Positions 28,995 to 38,514 of a stretch of DNA of 64,000 nucleotides are shown here, in pieces. Source of the stretch: Azospirillum doebereinerae. GTDB taxonomy: Bacteria; Pseudomonadota; Alphaproteobacteria; Azospirillales; Azospirillaceae. The DNA lies in contig NZ_RZIJ01000015.1 of the NCBI RefSeq assembly GCF_003989665.1, positions 62,001 through 126,000 on the forward strand. The letters are read 5' to 3'. Within the stretch, counting starts at the first letter, position 1. Each line of letters starts with the position of its first letter. A program made the position numbers and the translations under genes. The notes beneath the pieces were generated by a model. That model had not been told where the DNA came from and made no database searches. It saw only the letters and a program-made list of their open reading frames with translations.

Positions 28995-31059
28995 CCATCT
29001 CGGCCGCGGCGCCATCGTGTACGTGCGCCAGTCCACCATGAGCCAAGTGGTCGGCAACACGGAAAGCCAGAAGCGCCAATACGCCCTGGTGGAGCAAGCC
29101 CGAGCCGCCGGCTTCGTGTCCGTCACCGTGATCGACGACGACCTGGGGCGGTCCGGCTCGGGCCTCGTCGAGCGGCCTGGCTTCCAGCGGCTGGTGGCGG
29201 CCGTCTGCTCCGGCTCGGTCGGGGCGGTGTTATGCCTCGAAGCCTCCCGTCTGGCCCGCAATGGCCGCGATTGGCACCACTTGGTCGACCTCTGCGCCCT
29301 CGCTGGGACGTTGGTCATCGATCCGGACGGCGTTTACGATGCGCGCCTGGTCAACGATCGCCTCCTGCTTGGGCTGAAGGGCACCATGTCCGAGTATGAA
29401 CTCAGTTTGCTGCGCCAGCGTGGTCTCGAGGCTCGGGACAGCAAGGCCCGTCGGGGCGAGTTGCGCTTCACCCTGCCGCCCGGCTACTGCTGGACGGAGG
29501 CAGGACGGATCGAGATCGATCCGGACGAACGGGTCTCCGGCGCCATCCGCATGGTGCTCGGCAAGTTTCGCGAACTGGGCAGTGCCCGCCAAGTCTTCCT
29601 CTGGAGCCGCCAAGAGCAGCTCATGCTGCCCGTCGTGCAACGCAACCTGAGCACGTGCAAGATCCTTTGGCGGGCGCCGGCTTATCACTCGGTGATGCAA
29701 ATTCTGCGGAACCCGATCTATGCCGGGGCCTACGCGTTCGGTCGCACGGGCAACCGCACCACGGCCGTCGACGGGCGCGCGCGCAAGACCAGCGGTCATC
29801 ACCGCGCCATGACGGACTGGGGTGCGCTGCTGCACGACCACCATGACGGCTACATCACTTGGCGCGAGTTCGAGGACAACCAGCGCCTGCTCCAGGAGAA
29901 TGCCCACATGCAGAAGCGGGCTTCCCGGAAAGCCGCCCGGGGCGGGCGGGCTCTGACCGGCCTTGTCCGTTGCGGCCATTGCGGGCGGATGATGCGGGTG
30001 TTCTACGGCATGCGATCCGGCCACGCCCACCGTTACCAGTGCCGGGGCGACGACGCGCACGTCGGGGCCGGCTTGTGCATCGGCATTGGCGGCGTGCGGA
30101 TCGACCGCGCCGTGGTAGCCCAGATGCTGGAGGCGGTGTCGGGCCGGGCGGTGGAGGCGGCCCTGCTCGCCGCCGACCAGATGGCCAAAGCCGATGACGA
30201 TGTCCGGCAGGCGCTGGAGCGCGACCTCGAGGGCGCGCGCTATGACGCGTCGCTGGCGGCCCGGCGCTACGACCTGGTGGATCCGGCCAAGCGCCATGTC
30301 GTGCGCGAACTGGAGGCGCGCTGGAACACGGCGCTGGAACGGGTCGCCCAGATCGAGCGGCGCCTCGCCGACCTGAACGCGCAAGCGGCGGCACGCCCCA
30401 GGATCGACCGCGAGGCCTTGATGAGGCTGGCCCACGACCTGCCGACGGCGTGGAATGCGCCGACGACGGATGCCCGCACGCGGCAGCGCCTGACGCATAT
30501 TCTCGTACATGAGGTGGTGATCGACCTCGATGATGCGGCCAACGAGGCGGTCGTCCTCATCCACTGGGTGGGAGGCTGTCACACGGAGGTGCGGGTTCCC
30601 AGGGTGAAGACCGGGCGCTACCCCGCCGAGCGGCGGCCCAGCCCCGTGGAGGTGATGCGCAAGCTTGGCGGTCAATGGCCGGACCGGGAACTTGCCGTGA
30701 CGATGAATCGGATGCGCTGCAAGACGGAGGACGGGGAGACGTGGACGACGGTGAAGGTGTGCGCCCTGCGCGAACGGCTCGGCATCGCGCCGTTCGATCC
30801 TGCGGATCACCCGATACCGACGATCGGCGCCGATGAAGCGGCAAGCCGGTTGGGGATCTGCGTGGGCTCCGTGCAGCGGCTCATCCGCCAGGGCATTCTA
30901 CCGGCGACCCAGTTGATGCCCTCGGCCCCTTGGAAGATACCGGTCGACGCGCTGAGCACTGAGGCCGTGCAGACAGGCGTGCGGGAAATTCAGAAGCGCC
31001 GGCCAAGGAATTTCGTGTCTTATCAACGAGATGACATCATGAGCTTGCCCGGAATTTGA
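28972..31059 (+). CDS. Large serine recombinase (resolvase/invertase family)
   Basis: Encodes 695 residues from ATG 28,972 (GGAGGGCGG just upstream; a GTG one codon earlier is possible). The N-terminal resolvase domain has the nucleophile Ser21 in AIVYVRQSTMSQ and the conserved EASRLARNGRDW. A recombinase domain, a zinc-ribbon-like part (RCGHCGRMM near residue 333, YQCRGDDAHVGAGLC after it) and a coiled coil at about 400-480 follow. A C-terminal helix-turn-helix (DEAASRLGICVGSVQRLIRQ) resembles excisionase-type domains, an addition to the usual layout. It integrates and excises the element now sitting in tnpB. All key residues look intact. Confidence 0.9.
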   Translation: MNSKITPDHLGRGAIVYVRQSTMSQVVGNTESQKRQYALVEQARAAGFVSVTVIDDDLGRSGSGLVERPGFQRLVAAVCSGSVGAVLCLEASRLARNGRDWHHLVDLCALAGTLVIDPDGVYDARLVNDRLLLGLKGTMSEYELSLLRQRGLEARDSKARRGELRFTLPPGYCWTEAGRIEIDPDERVSGAIRMVLGKFRELGSARQVFLWSRQEQLMLPVVQRNLSTCKILWRAPAYHSVMQILRNPIYAGAYAFGRTGNRTTAVDGRARKTSGHHRAMTDWGALLHDHHDGYITWREFEDNQRLLQENAHMQKRASRKAARGGRALTGLVRCGHCGRMMRVFYGMRSGHAHRYQCRGDDAHVGAGLCIGIGGVRIDRAVVAQMLEAVSGRAVEAALLAADQMAKADDDVRQALERDLEGARYDASLAARRYDLVDPAKRHVVRELEARWNTALERVAQIERRLADLNAQAAARPRIDREALMRLAHDLPTAWNAPTTDARTRQRLTHILVHEVVIDLDDAANEAVVLIHWVGGCHTEVRVPRVKTGRYPAERRPSPVEVMRKLGGQWPDRELAVTMNRMRCKTEDGETWTTVKVCALRERLGIAPFDPADHPIPTIGADEAASRLGICVGSVQRLIRQGILPATQLMPSAPWKIPVDALSTEAVQTGVREIQKRRPRNFVSYQRDDIMSLPGI

Positions 31060-31091
31060 AGGGAAGGATGCACTATGTCACGTGATCGAAG

Positions 31092-31292
31092 GATCGGCTC
31101 AAGCTCCTGGTCTGGGACGGCACCGGGGTGATCCTCGCAACGAAGTGGCTGGAGGACGGAGGATTTTCCTGGCCGCCGATCCGGGACGGCGCGGTTCGTC
31201 TGAGCGCGGTTCAGTTTGCGCTGCTGCTCGATGGATTGGAGTGGCGCACGGCCTCGCCGCCGGCGATCAAAACGCCCCGTTGGATGGGGTAA
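31092..31292 (+). pseudogene. tnpB: IS66 TnpB, 3' half (interrupted)
   Basis: Reads DRLKLLVWDGTGVILATKWL to a TAA at 31,290-31,292 and completes the tnpB begun at 25,989. The join with FRGRQG at 26,141 reproduces the family motif FRGRxGDRLKLL. No start codon of its own. Confidence 0.9.
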
Positions 31293-31343
31293 AAACGTTG
31301 AAACGCCTGGGTTCTGACGCATCTCTGCGGTATACTCCAGGGC

Positions 31344-32936
31344 ATGGTCCAGCCTCCCGACCCGCTCCCCACAGACCCCGCCGAACTGGCCCGGATCATC
31401 GGCGATCTGGTGGCCAGGAACGCGGCGTTGCAGGCGCGGGTGGCGACGCTGACGGCGCTGATCTTCGGGGCGAAGTCGGAGAAGACGTCGGTGATCGACC
31501 CCGAACAGGGCGTCCTCGACCTCGGCGACCTTGCTGGTGAAGCGGCTCCGGCCGCCAACGACAACGCCGATCGGACTGCCGGTAGACCCAAACGGCCTGC
31601 GCGCCGTCCAGCGAACCGTAACGTCGGGGCGCTGCCCCGGCATCTGCCGCGCCTGGAGACGACCATCGAGCCGGAAAGCACCGCGTGCCTGTGCTGCGCC
31701 GGGGCGATGCACCGGATCGGTGAGGACGTCGCCGAAGCGCTGGATGTGATCCCGGCCATCGTGCGCGTGCTGCGCACCATCCGGCCGAAGTACGCCTGCC
31801 GGGGCTGCGCCGGCGCCCTGGTCCAGGCCGCCGCCAAGCCGCGTGGTGGACGGCGGCATGGCCACCACCGCGCTGGTCGCCCACGTCGTGGTGGCGAAGT
31901 TCGCCTGGCATCTGCCGCTGTACCGGCAGGCCCAGATGTTCGCCGGCCAAGGCATCGTGCTGGACCGGAGCACGCTTGTGTTCTGGGTTCGCCGAGCGGC
32001 GTGGTAGCTTCGCTGGCCCTGACGGGCTGGTTGAGGCCGCTGTATGATCGGTTGCTGCTCTACATCCGCTCCCAGCAGCGGGTGTACTGCGACGAGACGC
32101 CGTTGCCCCGGCTCGATCCGGGACGCGGGCGGACCAAGCTCTGCCAACTGTGGGCCCAGGCGGTGGACGACCGTCCCTGGCAAGGACCGGCCATGCCGGC
32201 GGTCGGTTACGTGTTTGCCGAGGGGCGGGATACGGCGGCGGTTCAAGAACAACTGGCGGGCTTCGACGGCATCCTCCAGGTGGACGGCTACGCCGCCTAC
32301 AAGGCGCTGGTCCGCCGCCGCAAACACGCGCGGATCCGCCTCGTTTTCTGCTTGGCGCACGCGCGTCGCAAGTTCGTGGCGGTGTTCAAGACGACCCAGT
32401 CCGAGGTGGCGCGCGATGTGATCGCGCGCATCGGCACGGTGTACGCCATCGAGGAGCGCATCCGCGGCACCACAGCGGACACCCGCCTGCGGGTCCGGCA
32501 GGCCCAAGCCCGGCCGATCATGGCGGCGCTGAAGGCCCGCCTGATGGAGGTGCGGGCGGAGATTTCCGGCCAGTCGAGCCTGGCCAAGGCGATCGCCTAC
32601 ACGTTGGGCCACTGGGACGGGCTGATCGCCTTCCTCGACGATGGCCGCATCGACGTCGATACCAACGCGGTGGAGCGAAGCATGCGCCCGATCGGTTTGG
32701 GCCGTAAGAATTCGCTGTTCGCCGGCTCGGCAGCGGGTGGCCGGGACTGGGCGATCCTCGCCTCGCTGCTCAACTCGGCCAATCTGAACGACATCGACCC
32801 GTTCTCCTACATGGCCGACGTGCTGGAGCGCATCGTGTCGGGAGCGGTGAAAGTGAACGACCTCGACCGCCTGCTGCCCTGGGCGTGGAGGGCGGAACGG
32901 GACGCCGAGCCTACGGCCGAGGCACGGGCGGCATGA
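31344..32936 (+). pseudogene. tnpC: IS66 transposase TnpC with internal out-of-frame segment
   Basis: A 530-codon frame. The N-terminal coiled coil (LVARNAALQARVATLTALIF) and the zinc-binding part (CLCCAGAMH, KYACRGCAGA) are normal, and the catalytic half (YCDETPLPRLDPGRG, ILQVDGYAAYK, VDTNAVERSMRPIG) is normal. Between about 31,842 and 32,008 the encoded residues are meaningless, while the next frame reads VVDGGMATTALVAHVVVAKF and LDRSTLVFWVRRAAW, true IS66 sequence. A one-base shift near 31,842 and a 23-base insertion near 32,008 cancel each other, so the frame stays open over a scrambled stretch of about 55 residues. Activity is doubtful. Confidence 0.85.
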
Positions 32937-33508
32937 TGGCCAAGCCCGCCGCAAACGCCGCCACGACGGTGCCCAAACCGATGCTGGATGCCGCCGAACT
33001 CGAAGCCTATCTGCGGGCACGCGGCCGGGCGGCGCCGGTGTCGCGCCTCGACGGGCTCGACGGCTACCTGACCGCCGTGCTGATCGGGCCGAAGTTCATC
33101 GATCCCCAGGTCTGGCTCGGCCACCTCCTGGGCGAGCGCGCCTTGCTCGCCGCGCAGGAGAGCCGGGAGCACCTGGCCATTCAGGCCGTGGCGCACCACC
33201 ACAACCGCCTGTCGGAGGCGATGGCGCAATTTCCGTACCTGTATCGGCCGCAGTTGCCAGCACACCACGCTGGGGGCTTGGACCCGATCTTCTGGTCCTT
33301 CGGCTTCCTCATGGCAACCCGGCTGGCACCGCGCGCCTGGAAGAGCATGACCAACCCGGACAAGCCTGAGCACGCCACGTTCCAGGCCTTGCACCCTCTT
33401 CTGATCGGCACAACGCCCATCATCGAGGCCGACGTGCCAGCCATGGCCAAGGGCATCATCGACCTTCGCGAACACTTCAAGGTCCGTCGCAACAGATCCA
33501 TGCGGTGA
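32933..33508 (+). CDS. UPF0149 / YecA-like passenger protein of IS66
   Basis: Encodes 191 residues. The ATG at 32,933 overlaps the tnpC stop as ATGA. The sequence matches the UPF0149 style (LDAAELEAYLRARGR, then SRLDGLDGYLTAVLIGP) and lacks the C-terminal SEC-C zinc motif of YecA. Genes of this type are found as the last gene of several alphaproteobacterial IS66 elements, and their role in transposition is unknown. The IS66 right end lies 33 bases after the stop. Confidence 0.75.
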   Translation: MMAKPAANAATTVPKPMLDAAELEAYLRARGRAAPVSRLDGLDGYLTAVLIGPKFIDPQVWLGHLLGERALLAAQESREHLAIQAVAHHHNRLSEAMAQFPYLYRPQLPAHHAGGLDPIFWSFGFLMATRLAPRAWKSMTNPDKPEHATFQALHPLLIGTTPIIEADVPAMAKGIIDLREHFKVRRNRSMR

Positions 33509-33696
33509 TCCTGGGGAATCGGGGAAGGGTGCGCTCGCACCGCTTACGGTCAAACTGGGCGCGGACACACATCGTGTCTTCGTCGGCGAACGCATTTCAC
33601 CAGCGCTTGGGAAAAGAGCCATCTACCCTACCACTTTACTGGCGGGCAGCGCCGAGCAGCACGCCAGATGCAAATCGCAGATAACCCAGATTATTA

Positions 33697-33704
33697 AAAT
33701 TAGA
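33697..33704. repeat. 8-bp target-site duplication, left copy
   Basis: AAATTAGA directly precedes the left inverted repeat and is repeated exactly at 35,233-35,240. Confidence 0.9.
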
Positions 33705-35232
33705 GTAACTGCCCAGGTACCGGCTTTGTGGTTCAGGCGGTACGGAGTCTCGGGAGGAGTGCGTCGGGATTTTGGGTCAGGGTGTGAAGGATGTTCCAGC
33801 CCTGCTTTCTGGCGGTGGCGATGAGGGAGCGGATGACGGCGAAATCGGCCGCCCCCTCCTGGGAACGGAAGCCGCCGGAGATTTTCTGTCGGACCTTCAT
33901 CATGCGACCGTCGCGCTCGGCCTCGTTGTTGGTGAAGGGGACGGCGGGATCGGTCAGGAAGCGCAGCACGTCGTCCTTGCGGGTGGTCAGTCGCAGCAGC
34001 AGGTTGTGGCCGGTGCGGCGCGGCGGCCGGCCACGGCGCTTGGCACCCGTCGTGGGGGTGGCGGCCAGCGGCGGCGATGGCGTCGTAGCGCCGGCGAAAA
34101 AGATCGACAAGGGCGGGCTTCAGCGGCCGTTCGCGCTGGCGGGCAAGGTTGGCGGCCTGGCAGGCCCGGCGCAGGTGCCGTTGCATCCGGCGCGCCCAGT
34201 CCTCCCTCTCGATCTCGACCAGGGCCTGGAGTTCGCGCAAATGATGGGCGTTGCACAGGGCATGCAGAACGCCGTCCATGGTGTAGTAGGGCTTCCAGTG
34301 ATCGTGGACCACGGTGCCGGCGACAGCGTCGAGCAGGCTGCCGCGCTTGGGCGAGACCCGGTAGAACACCAGCCACAGGGTGCAGGCGACGTGCAGCCAC
34401 TGGGTCTTGCCGCCGATCCGGAAACCGGTTTCGTCCATGTGCTTGACCGCCGCCGTCTTCACCCGCGCGCCCAGCGCGCCGGCAAAGTCCTGGAAGCGCG
34501 CGGCGCAGCGCCGGCTCATCCCGGCGATGGTGGCGGCCACCAGCTTGACGCCGAACAGGTCGGCCATCGCCTCGGCCAGCCGGTCCTCGGGCAGTAACTG
34601 ATAGTGCAGCAGGTAGACCACCATCGCGGCGATCCGGGGGCCATACTGCACCGGCGCCGTGACATCGGCGGGAAAGGCCGCCCGCACCCGCTCGCCACAG
34701 CGGCCGCAGCGGCAGGTATGCGTCCGGTGTTCGGTGACCAGCAACGGCCGTGGCTCGGGCAGATCGAACACTTGGCGTGCGCCGTAGCCGATGGACGTCG
34801 TCGGTGCCAGCGCCGAACCGCAGGCCGGACAGGCGCCGGGATAGTGCTCGACAATGGTGTCCGGTTCGGCCACCGGCCGCAGGGTCTCTCCTTTGTGGCC
34901 CTTCTGCCCGCCGGACGGCTTACCCGACGCCGCGCGCAGGCTCCGCGTCCGCAGGGCGCGCTTGGGCTTGCCCAACCCATCGCTGGACGGCGGCTTGCCA
35001 CTGTTGGAGCTGTTCAGCCCCAACCGGCGCTCCAGTTCGGCAACCCGCGCCAGCAGCGCCACGTTTTCGGCGCGAAGACGCTCCATTTCCGCCGCGACCG
35101 CCGCTTGGCCGGCAGCCGTCTCGGTCGCAGCGTCGGAAAGGGGAGCGTGCTGGGTCGGAGTCATGGACTCTTTGACTCATGCCGCGATTCCCCAGTCAAC
35201 CGCTTTCTTGTCCAGGGTACCTGGGCAGTTAC
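33705..35232 (-). mobile_element. IS66-family element of ISBst12 type, complete ends
   Basis: A 1,528-bp element bounded by perfect 17-bp inverted repeats (GTAACTGCCCAGGTACC at 33,705-33,721 and its complement at 35,216-35,232) and flanked by the 8-bp duplication AAATTAGA. It carries one transposase gene. Exact ends and duplication show a recent insertion, although the transposase is now frameshifted. Confidence 0.95.
33733..35164 (-). pseudogene. tnp: IS66-family (ISBst12 type) transposase, frameshifted
   Basis: Starts at ATG 35,164. The N-terminal coiled coil is followed by GLNSSNSGKPPSSDG and the zinc motif ACPACGSAL...CRCGRCGE, then catalytic sequence HMDETGFRIGGKTQW. Near 34,085 the frame is lost after RRRYDAIAAAG; the proper C-terminus (FTNNEAERDGRMMKVRQKIS, the DDE glutamate region) lies in another frame down to 33,733. 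The original frame stays open by chance to 33,623, beyond the element end. A single indel appears to have inactivated it. Confidence 0.9.
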
Positions 35233-35240
35233 AAATTAGA
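35233..35240. repeat. 8-bp target-site duplication, right copy
   Basis: AAATTAGA directly after the right inverted repeat; exact match to 33,697-33,704. Confidence 0.9.
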
Positions 35241-35323
35241 ATTCTAAGTGCGGAAATCGATTTTTTCGGGCATTCTCAAAAATGCCATGTAATCTGCAGC
35301 GAACGTGGATATCGTACTATAGT

Positions 35324-36577
35324 ATGCAGAGTTTAATTTCTTGTGGCTTCGCGTTGACCGCGCGCGATACCGATCTGGTCGGAAGCCGTCGACTCGCCGA
35401 TCCGCTTGGCCTGCTGCCGATCTGGTCGCGGGTGGCCCGTGGGCTTGTTCCCCACCTGACGGCCCAGACGACGCAAGCCGCCGGCTTCGAGTTGCTGCTT
35501 GCGCTGCTTAATGCCTACGAACAGCCAGAGTTGGAGGAGGTCCGGGGTCATTTGTCGCGGCGGGAGTTCTTCCTGATCGGTGAGCAGATCGCGGCGCACG
35601 CCGTCGCCGCCCGCGCCTACGATAAAGGCTGGCCGCTTCCGGGCCGGCGCGGCTTCGACCGATGCGCGGGGCTGGAGGACTACCGGCTTTCCCTGAGCCG
35701 CGCCGTGCTGCTCGACAATCAGGCGGCCGGCGGCTTATGGGGGTTGTACAGAGGCGCCGCCGGGCGGGCGAAGCTGCTCGACCCCGACCTTAAGGTGCTC
35801 GAGGACTCCGTATCCGCAGCGCTGGCCGCAAACGGCTCCCGCATCACCGGCGACGCCCTGCACGAGCTGGGGAGGCACGCCGTCACCATCGCCACGGCGC
35901 CGCAACGGACCGCACACCCGTTCAAGAAACGCACGTTGAAGGCGTCCCCGCTCGCCGGAACGCTGGTGGAACTGGTTCACGGCTTGCCCAACCGCGCGCT
36001 GCTGCGCCAGTACCTGTTCGAACGGGAACCGCTGCTGGACCGGGTGGCGGCACGGCTGGCGGAACTGCCGGCCGAGTTGGATTACGCCTCGTTCCTGTCC
36101 GACTGCCGTGGGCACTTCCCCGAAAGTGCGCAGGTGTTCGAGGACATTCTAAGGTGCGAGCGCTACATCGCCGCGCTCGACGTCGCCTTCGAGCGTCTCC
36201 TCGCGCAGGCGGGCCGGTCCGTGACGGACGCCGGCCGCGCGCTTGAGATCGATCTCGACGCGCTCGGCGCGGCGCGCGTCGGCTTTCGGCTGTTGGGCGA
36301 TCACTTCCATGGCGGCGTCGCCCAACGTTTCGACATCCTGTGCGGGCTGGACCTGTCCGGCACGGCGGCGTTCGCCGACGCTCTGATGGACGCACACAGG
36401 AAGGTTGCAGACCAGCGCGGCAGCGCCCATTGGGTCGAGAGCGACGCAGGCCGGGTCCGTGCTCTCATCAACCTCGATGCGATGGCCGAACCCGATGAGA
36501 GACCGCAGAACCTGTTGTGGCGCAACGATTATTACCTCTCCGCAACGCGCAACGTGTACAACGAGGTGCGGGGATGA
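35324..36577 (+). CDS. Unknown protein, first gene of a PLD/SNF2 defence-like cassette
   Basis: Encodes about 417 residues. The chosen ATG (35,324) precedes LISCGFALTARDTDLVGSRR, which looks like a real globular N-terminus; an ATG 14 codons upstream (35,282) is possible, and neither has a strong ribosome binding site. No membrane span, signal peptide, ATP-binding or nuclease motif is visible. The protein is helical, with several Arg/Asp-rich stretches. The stop overlaps the next start as ATGA, so it is coupled to the nuclease gene. I do not recognise the family; a scaffold, adaptor or target-recognition role alongside the nuclease and translocase is an inference from context only. Confidence 0.75.
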   Translation: MQSLISCGFALTARDTDLVGSRRLADPLGLLPIWSRVARGLVPHLTAQTTQAAGFELLLALLNAYEQPELEEVRGHLSRREFFLIGEQIAAHAVAARAYDKGWPLPGRRGFDRCAGLEDYRLSLSRAVLLDNQAAGGLWGLYRGAAGRAKLLDPDLKVLEDSVSAALAANGSRITGDALHELGRHAVTIATAPQRTAHPFKKRTLKASPLAGTLVELVHGLPNRALLRQYLFEREPLLDRVAARLAELPAELDYASFLSDCRGHFPESAQVFEDILRCERYIAALDVAFERLLAQAGRSVTDAGRALEIDLDALGAARVGFRLLGDHFHGGVAQRFDILCGLDLSGTAAFADALMDAHRKVADQRGSAHWVESDAGRVRALINLDAMAEPDERPQNLLWRNDYYLSATRNVYNEVRG

Positions 36578-38514
36578 GTGTGCGCGTTCGCGAGGCCATT
36601 GCCCAGGCCGCCGCACGGTTCAGCGGTGGCGTCGAGGCCGCGCTGTTCACCACCTTCACCTTCGACCCGCGCTTCTTCGAGGCCAACGTGCTTCCGACGT
36701 TGTTCGGCGTCGAGGCGCGCGGCGCCGAGGCACGCCGGGCCGAAGTCAACGCGCGGCTCGCCGGAGTGTCCGTGGCCGTGTTCCACGACGCGGCCGCGCT
36801 GTCCGGCGGCGGTGCCAGCGACTATCGGTACCAGACCTGGGCGGTGCGCGTGCCGGGCGCCCACGAGGGAGCCCGCAAAGGCCCCTACTTCCACCCCAAG
36901 CTCATGCTACTTGCCGGCCGGTACGAGCATGAAGGGGAGACATACCCGGCGGTCTATCTGGCCTGTGGCTCGGCCAACCTGACTTTGTCGGGGTGGGGAC
37001 ACAATCTGGAGGTTCTCGGCGAGACCTGGATCGATGACGCCGACGCGCCCGCGCATGCCGAACTGGTGCGGTTCCTGACTTGGCTCCGCAAGCTGCCGCG
37101 CTCCCGACAAGCGGAGTGCCAAGCGATCAGGGACGTTCTGGAAATCCTCCGGGAGATGGGCTCTTATGGCGCTACGGACGGACCCGAACTGCACATCAAC
37201 GGCATCGGCGGCGGGCAGCCGACCTTCGCCCAGCGGCTTCGCCTCGGACAGACGCAGCGGTGGGACTGCCTCACGGTCCTGTCGCCCTACTGGTCGGGTT
37301 CCAAAAAGCTGCCCAAGCTGCTCGAAGCTCTCAACGCCCGGGAGGTGAAGCTGGTGCCCGGAGCCAGCCGCGAAGGTGCGTTCGGCCTGGCGCCGGCGCA
37401 CCTGGAAGCGCTGGATTCACAGGGCGTGTCCACCTGCGTGCTGGAGGACGGCGAGGCCAACCGCTTCACCCATGCCAAGCTCTACGCCCTCAGCAAGGAA
37501 CGCGGAAACCACCTGCGCGTGGCGGTCGGCTCCTGCAACATGACGGAGGCCGCCCACAAGAAGACGGGCGGCAACGTCGAGGCGATGCTGATCCGCTCCC
37601 TCGACCTGAAAAAGGCCAGGAGATCGGCCCTACCCAAACTGCGCCCGCTGGACCTCCAAGGGAAAGCGTTCACCGATGAATCCGATGATCCTCCGGCGGG
37701 CTTGCCGTTCGATCTGACCGTCCTGTTCGACTGGAAGGACCGGTCCTACGCAGTGTGGTCCTCTGAACCGCCGACATACTGCACCGGCGTCGTTCTCAGG
37801 CTGCCGGCGGTCGGTGACGTGACGCTCGGCATGGCGTGCGAGAACCGGCGCATCGCCTGCCCACAGGGGCCGGGCAAGGCGCGCGGCTTCACGGTGACCT
37901 TTACCCGCAACGCCGAGCCGGTGTCCATCGCCGGCCTGTTCAGCGAAATCAACCTGGACCACTCCACGCGCGACTACACCCCGCGTCTCTCCGCCGGCGA
38001 AATCATCGACGAACTGCGGGAGCGGTCCTCCGGCCTCATCCGATGCCTTGAGCGGCACAGGCTGGTCGACGAGGACCCGGACGGCGCCGGGCCGGACACA
38101 GGCTTGGAAGAAACCGCGTTCAACCTGTACGACTTTTACGCCACCGTGCAGGGCGAACGCTGGAAGGCGCTCGGGCAAGCGTTGCCGCGGCGGGCCCCTC
38201 CGCACGAGAGGATGCGGCGCCTCGCCGATCTGGTTTCCGGGCCGTCGAGCCTGATGAAACTGGCCAGGGCGGTCGAGGAAGACCGCCTCTCCCCGGTCCA
38301 TCGCTTCGCCGTGATTCTGGAGGTCCATCGCGTCCTCCACGCCAACCGACCGCTGCTGGACGATGCGCACCTCGGCGAGATCGTCATGCTGCTGACCCAA
38401 TCCCGTGCCGCCGTGAGGGCGGAGATAGCAGATGGCTCGGGCGCCGACGCGCCCGGCACGCCCGATGAACTCCTCGACTGGTTCGAGGCCGAACTGGTCG
38501 CTTGTACGGTGTGA
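36574..38514 (+). CDS. Phospholipase-D-like nuclease with two HKD motifs
   Basis: Encodes 646 residues from ATG 36,574. Two HKD half-sites are present in one chain: FHPKLMLLAG with ACGSANLTLSGW (residues about 106-140) and THAKLYAL with VGSCNMTEAA (about 298-325). They could form one complete active site without dimerisation, as in PLD-type restriction nucleases. The C-terminal 250 residues are unassigned. The start overlaps the previous stop (ATGA) and the stop overlaps the possible GTG start of the next gene (GTGA), so the three genes form one translational unit. A nuclease paired with a SNF2 translocase strongly suggests DNA targeting; DISARM DrmC and DpdK are PLD parallels. Confidence 0.85.
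   Translation: MSVRVREAIAQAAARFSGGVEAALFTTFTFDPRFFEANVLPTLFGVEARGAEARRAEVNARLAGVSVAVFHDAAALSGGGASDYRYQTWAVRVPGAHEGARKGPYFHPKLMLLAGRYEHEGETYPAVYLACGSANLTLSGWGHNLEVLGETWIDDADAPAHAELVRFLTWLRKLPRSRQAECQAIRDVLEILREMGSYGATDGPELHINGIGGGQPTFAQRLRLGQTQRWDCLTVLSPYWSGSKKLPKLLEALNAREVKLVPGASREGAFGLAPAHLEALDSQGVSTCVLEDGEANRFTHAKLYALSKERGNHLRVAVGSCNMTEAAHKKTGGNVEAMLIRSLDLKKARRSALPKLRPLDLQGKAFTDESDDPPAGLPFDLTVLFDWKDRSYAVWSSEPPTYCTGVVLRLPAVGDVTLGMACENRRIACPQGPGKARGFTVTFTRNAEPVSIAGLFSEINLDHSTRDYTPRLSAGEIIDELRERSSGLIRCLERHRLVDEDPDGAGPDTGLEETAFNLYDFYATVQGERWKALGQALPRRAPPHERMRRLADLVSGPSSLMKLARAVEEDRLSPVHRFAVILEVHRVLHANRPLLDDAHLGEIVMLLTQSRAAVRAEIADGSGADAPGTPDELLDWFEAELVACTV

Larger units (their letters stand above)
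26142..31091 (+). mobile_element. Serine-recombinase element inserted in IS66 tnpB (mosaic)
   Basis: The segment between the two halves of tnpB carries, left to right, a DUF5372-like frame, a small LADLLLEA protein gene, a truncated IS21 on the other strand, a second copy of the small gene and an intact large serine recombinase. AAGG occurs at both borders (CGGCAAGG on the left, CGAAGG on the right). This fits a short core used by a serine recombinase, although the restored tnpB reading would be one or two bases out. Confidence 0.65.
25463..33547 (+). mobile_element. IS66-family element split by nested insertions
   Basis: The left end GTAAGCG (25,463-25,469) and the right end CGCTTAC (33,541-33,547) are inverted copies of the IS66 terminal heptamer. 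Between them are tnpA, a tnpB broken in two, tnpC and a UPF0149 passenger gene in IS66 order. Removing 26,142-31,091 would leave an IS66 of about 3.1 kb. No 8-bp direct repeat flanks the two ends, so the copy has also suffered rearrangement at a border. Confidence 0.75.

Noticed and set aside
33541..33696. An 8-bp direct repeat flanking the nested IS66 (25,463-33,547)
   Set aside because: The bases outside the two ends do not match (TCTTCACG and GGTCAAAC), so a simple intact insertion is not supported.
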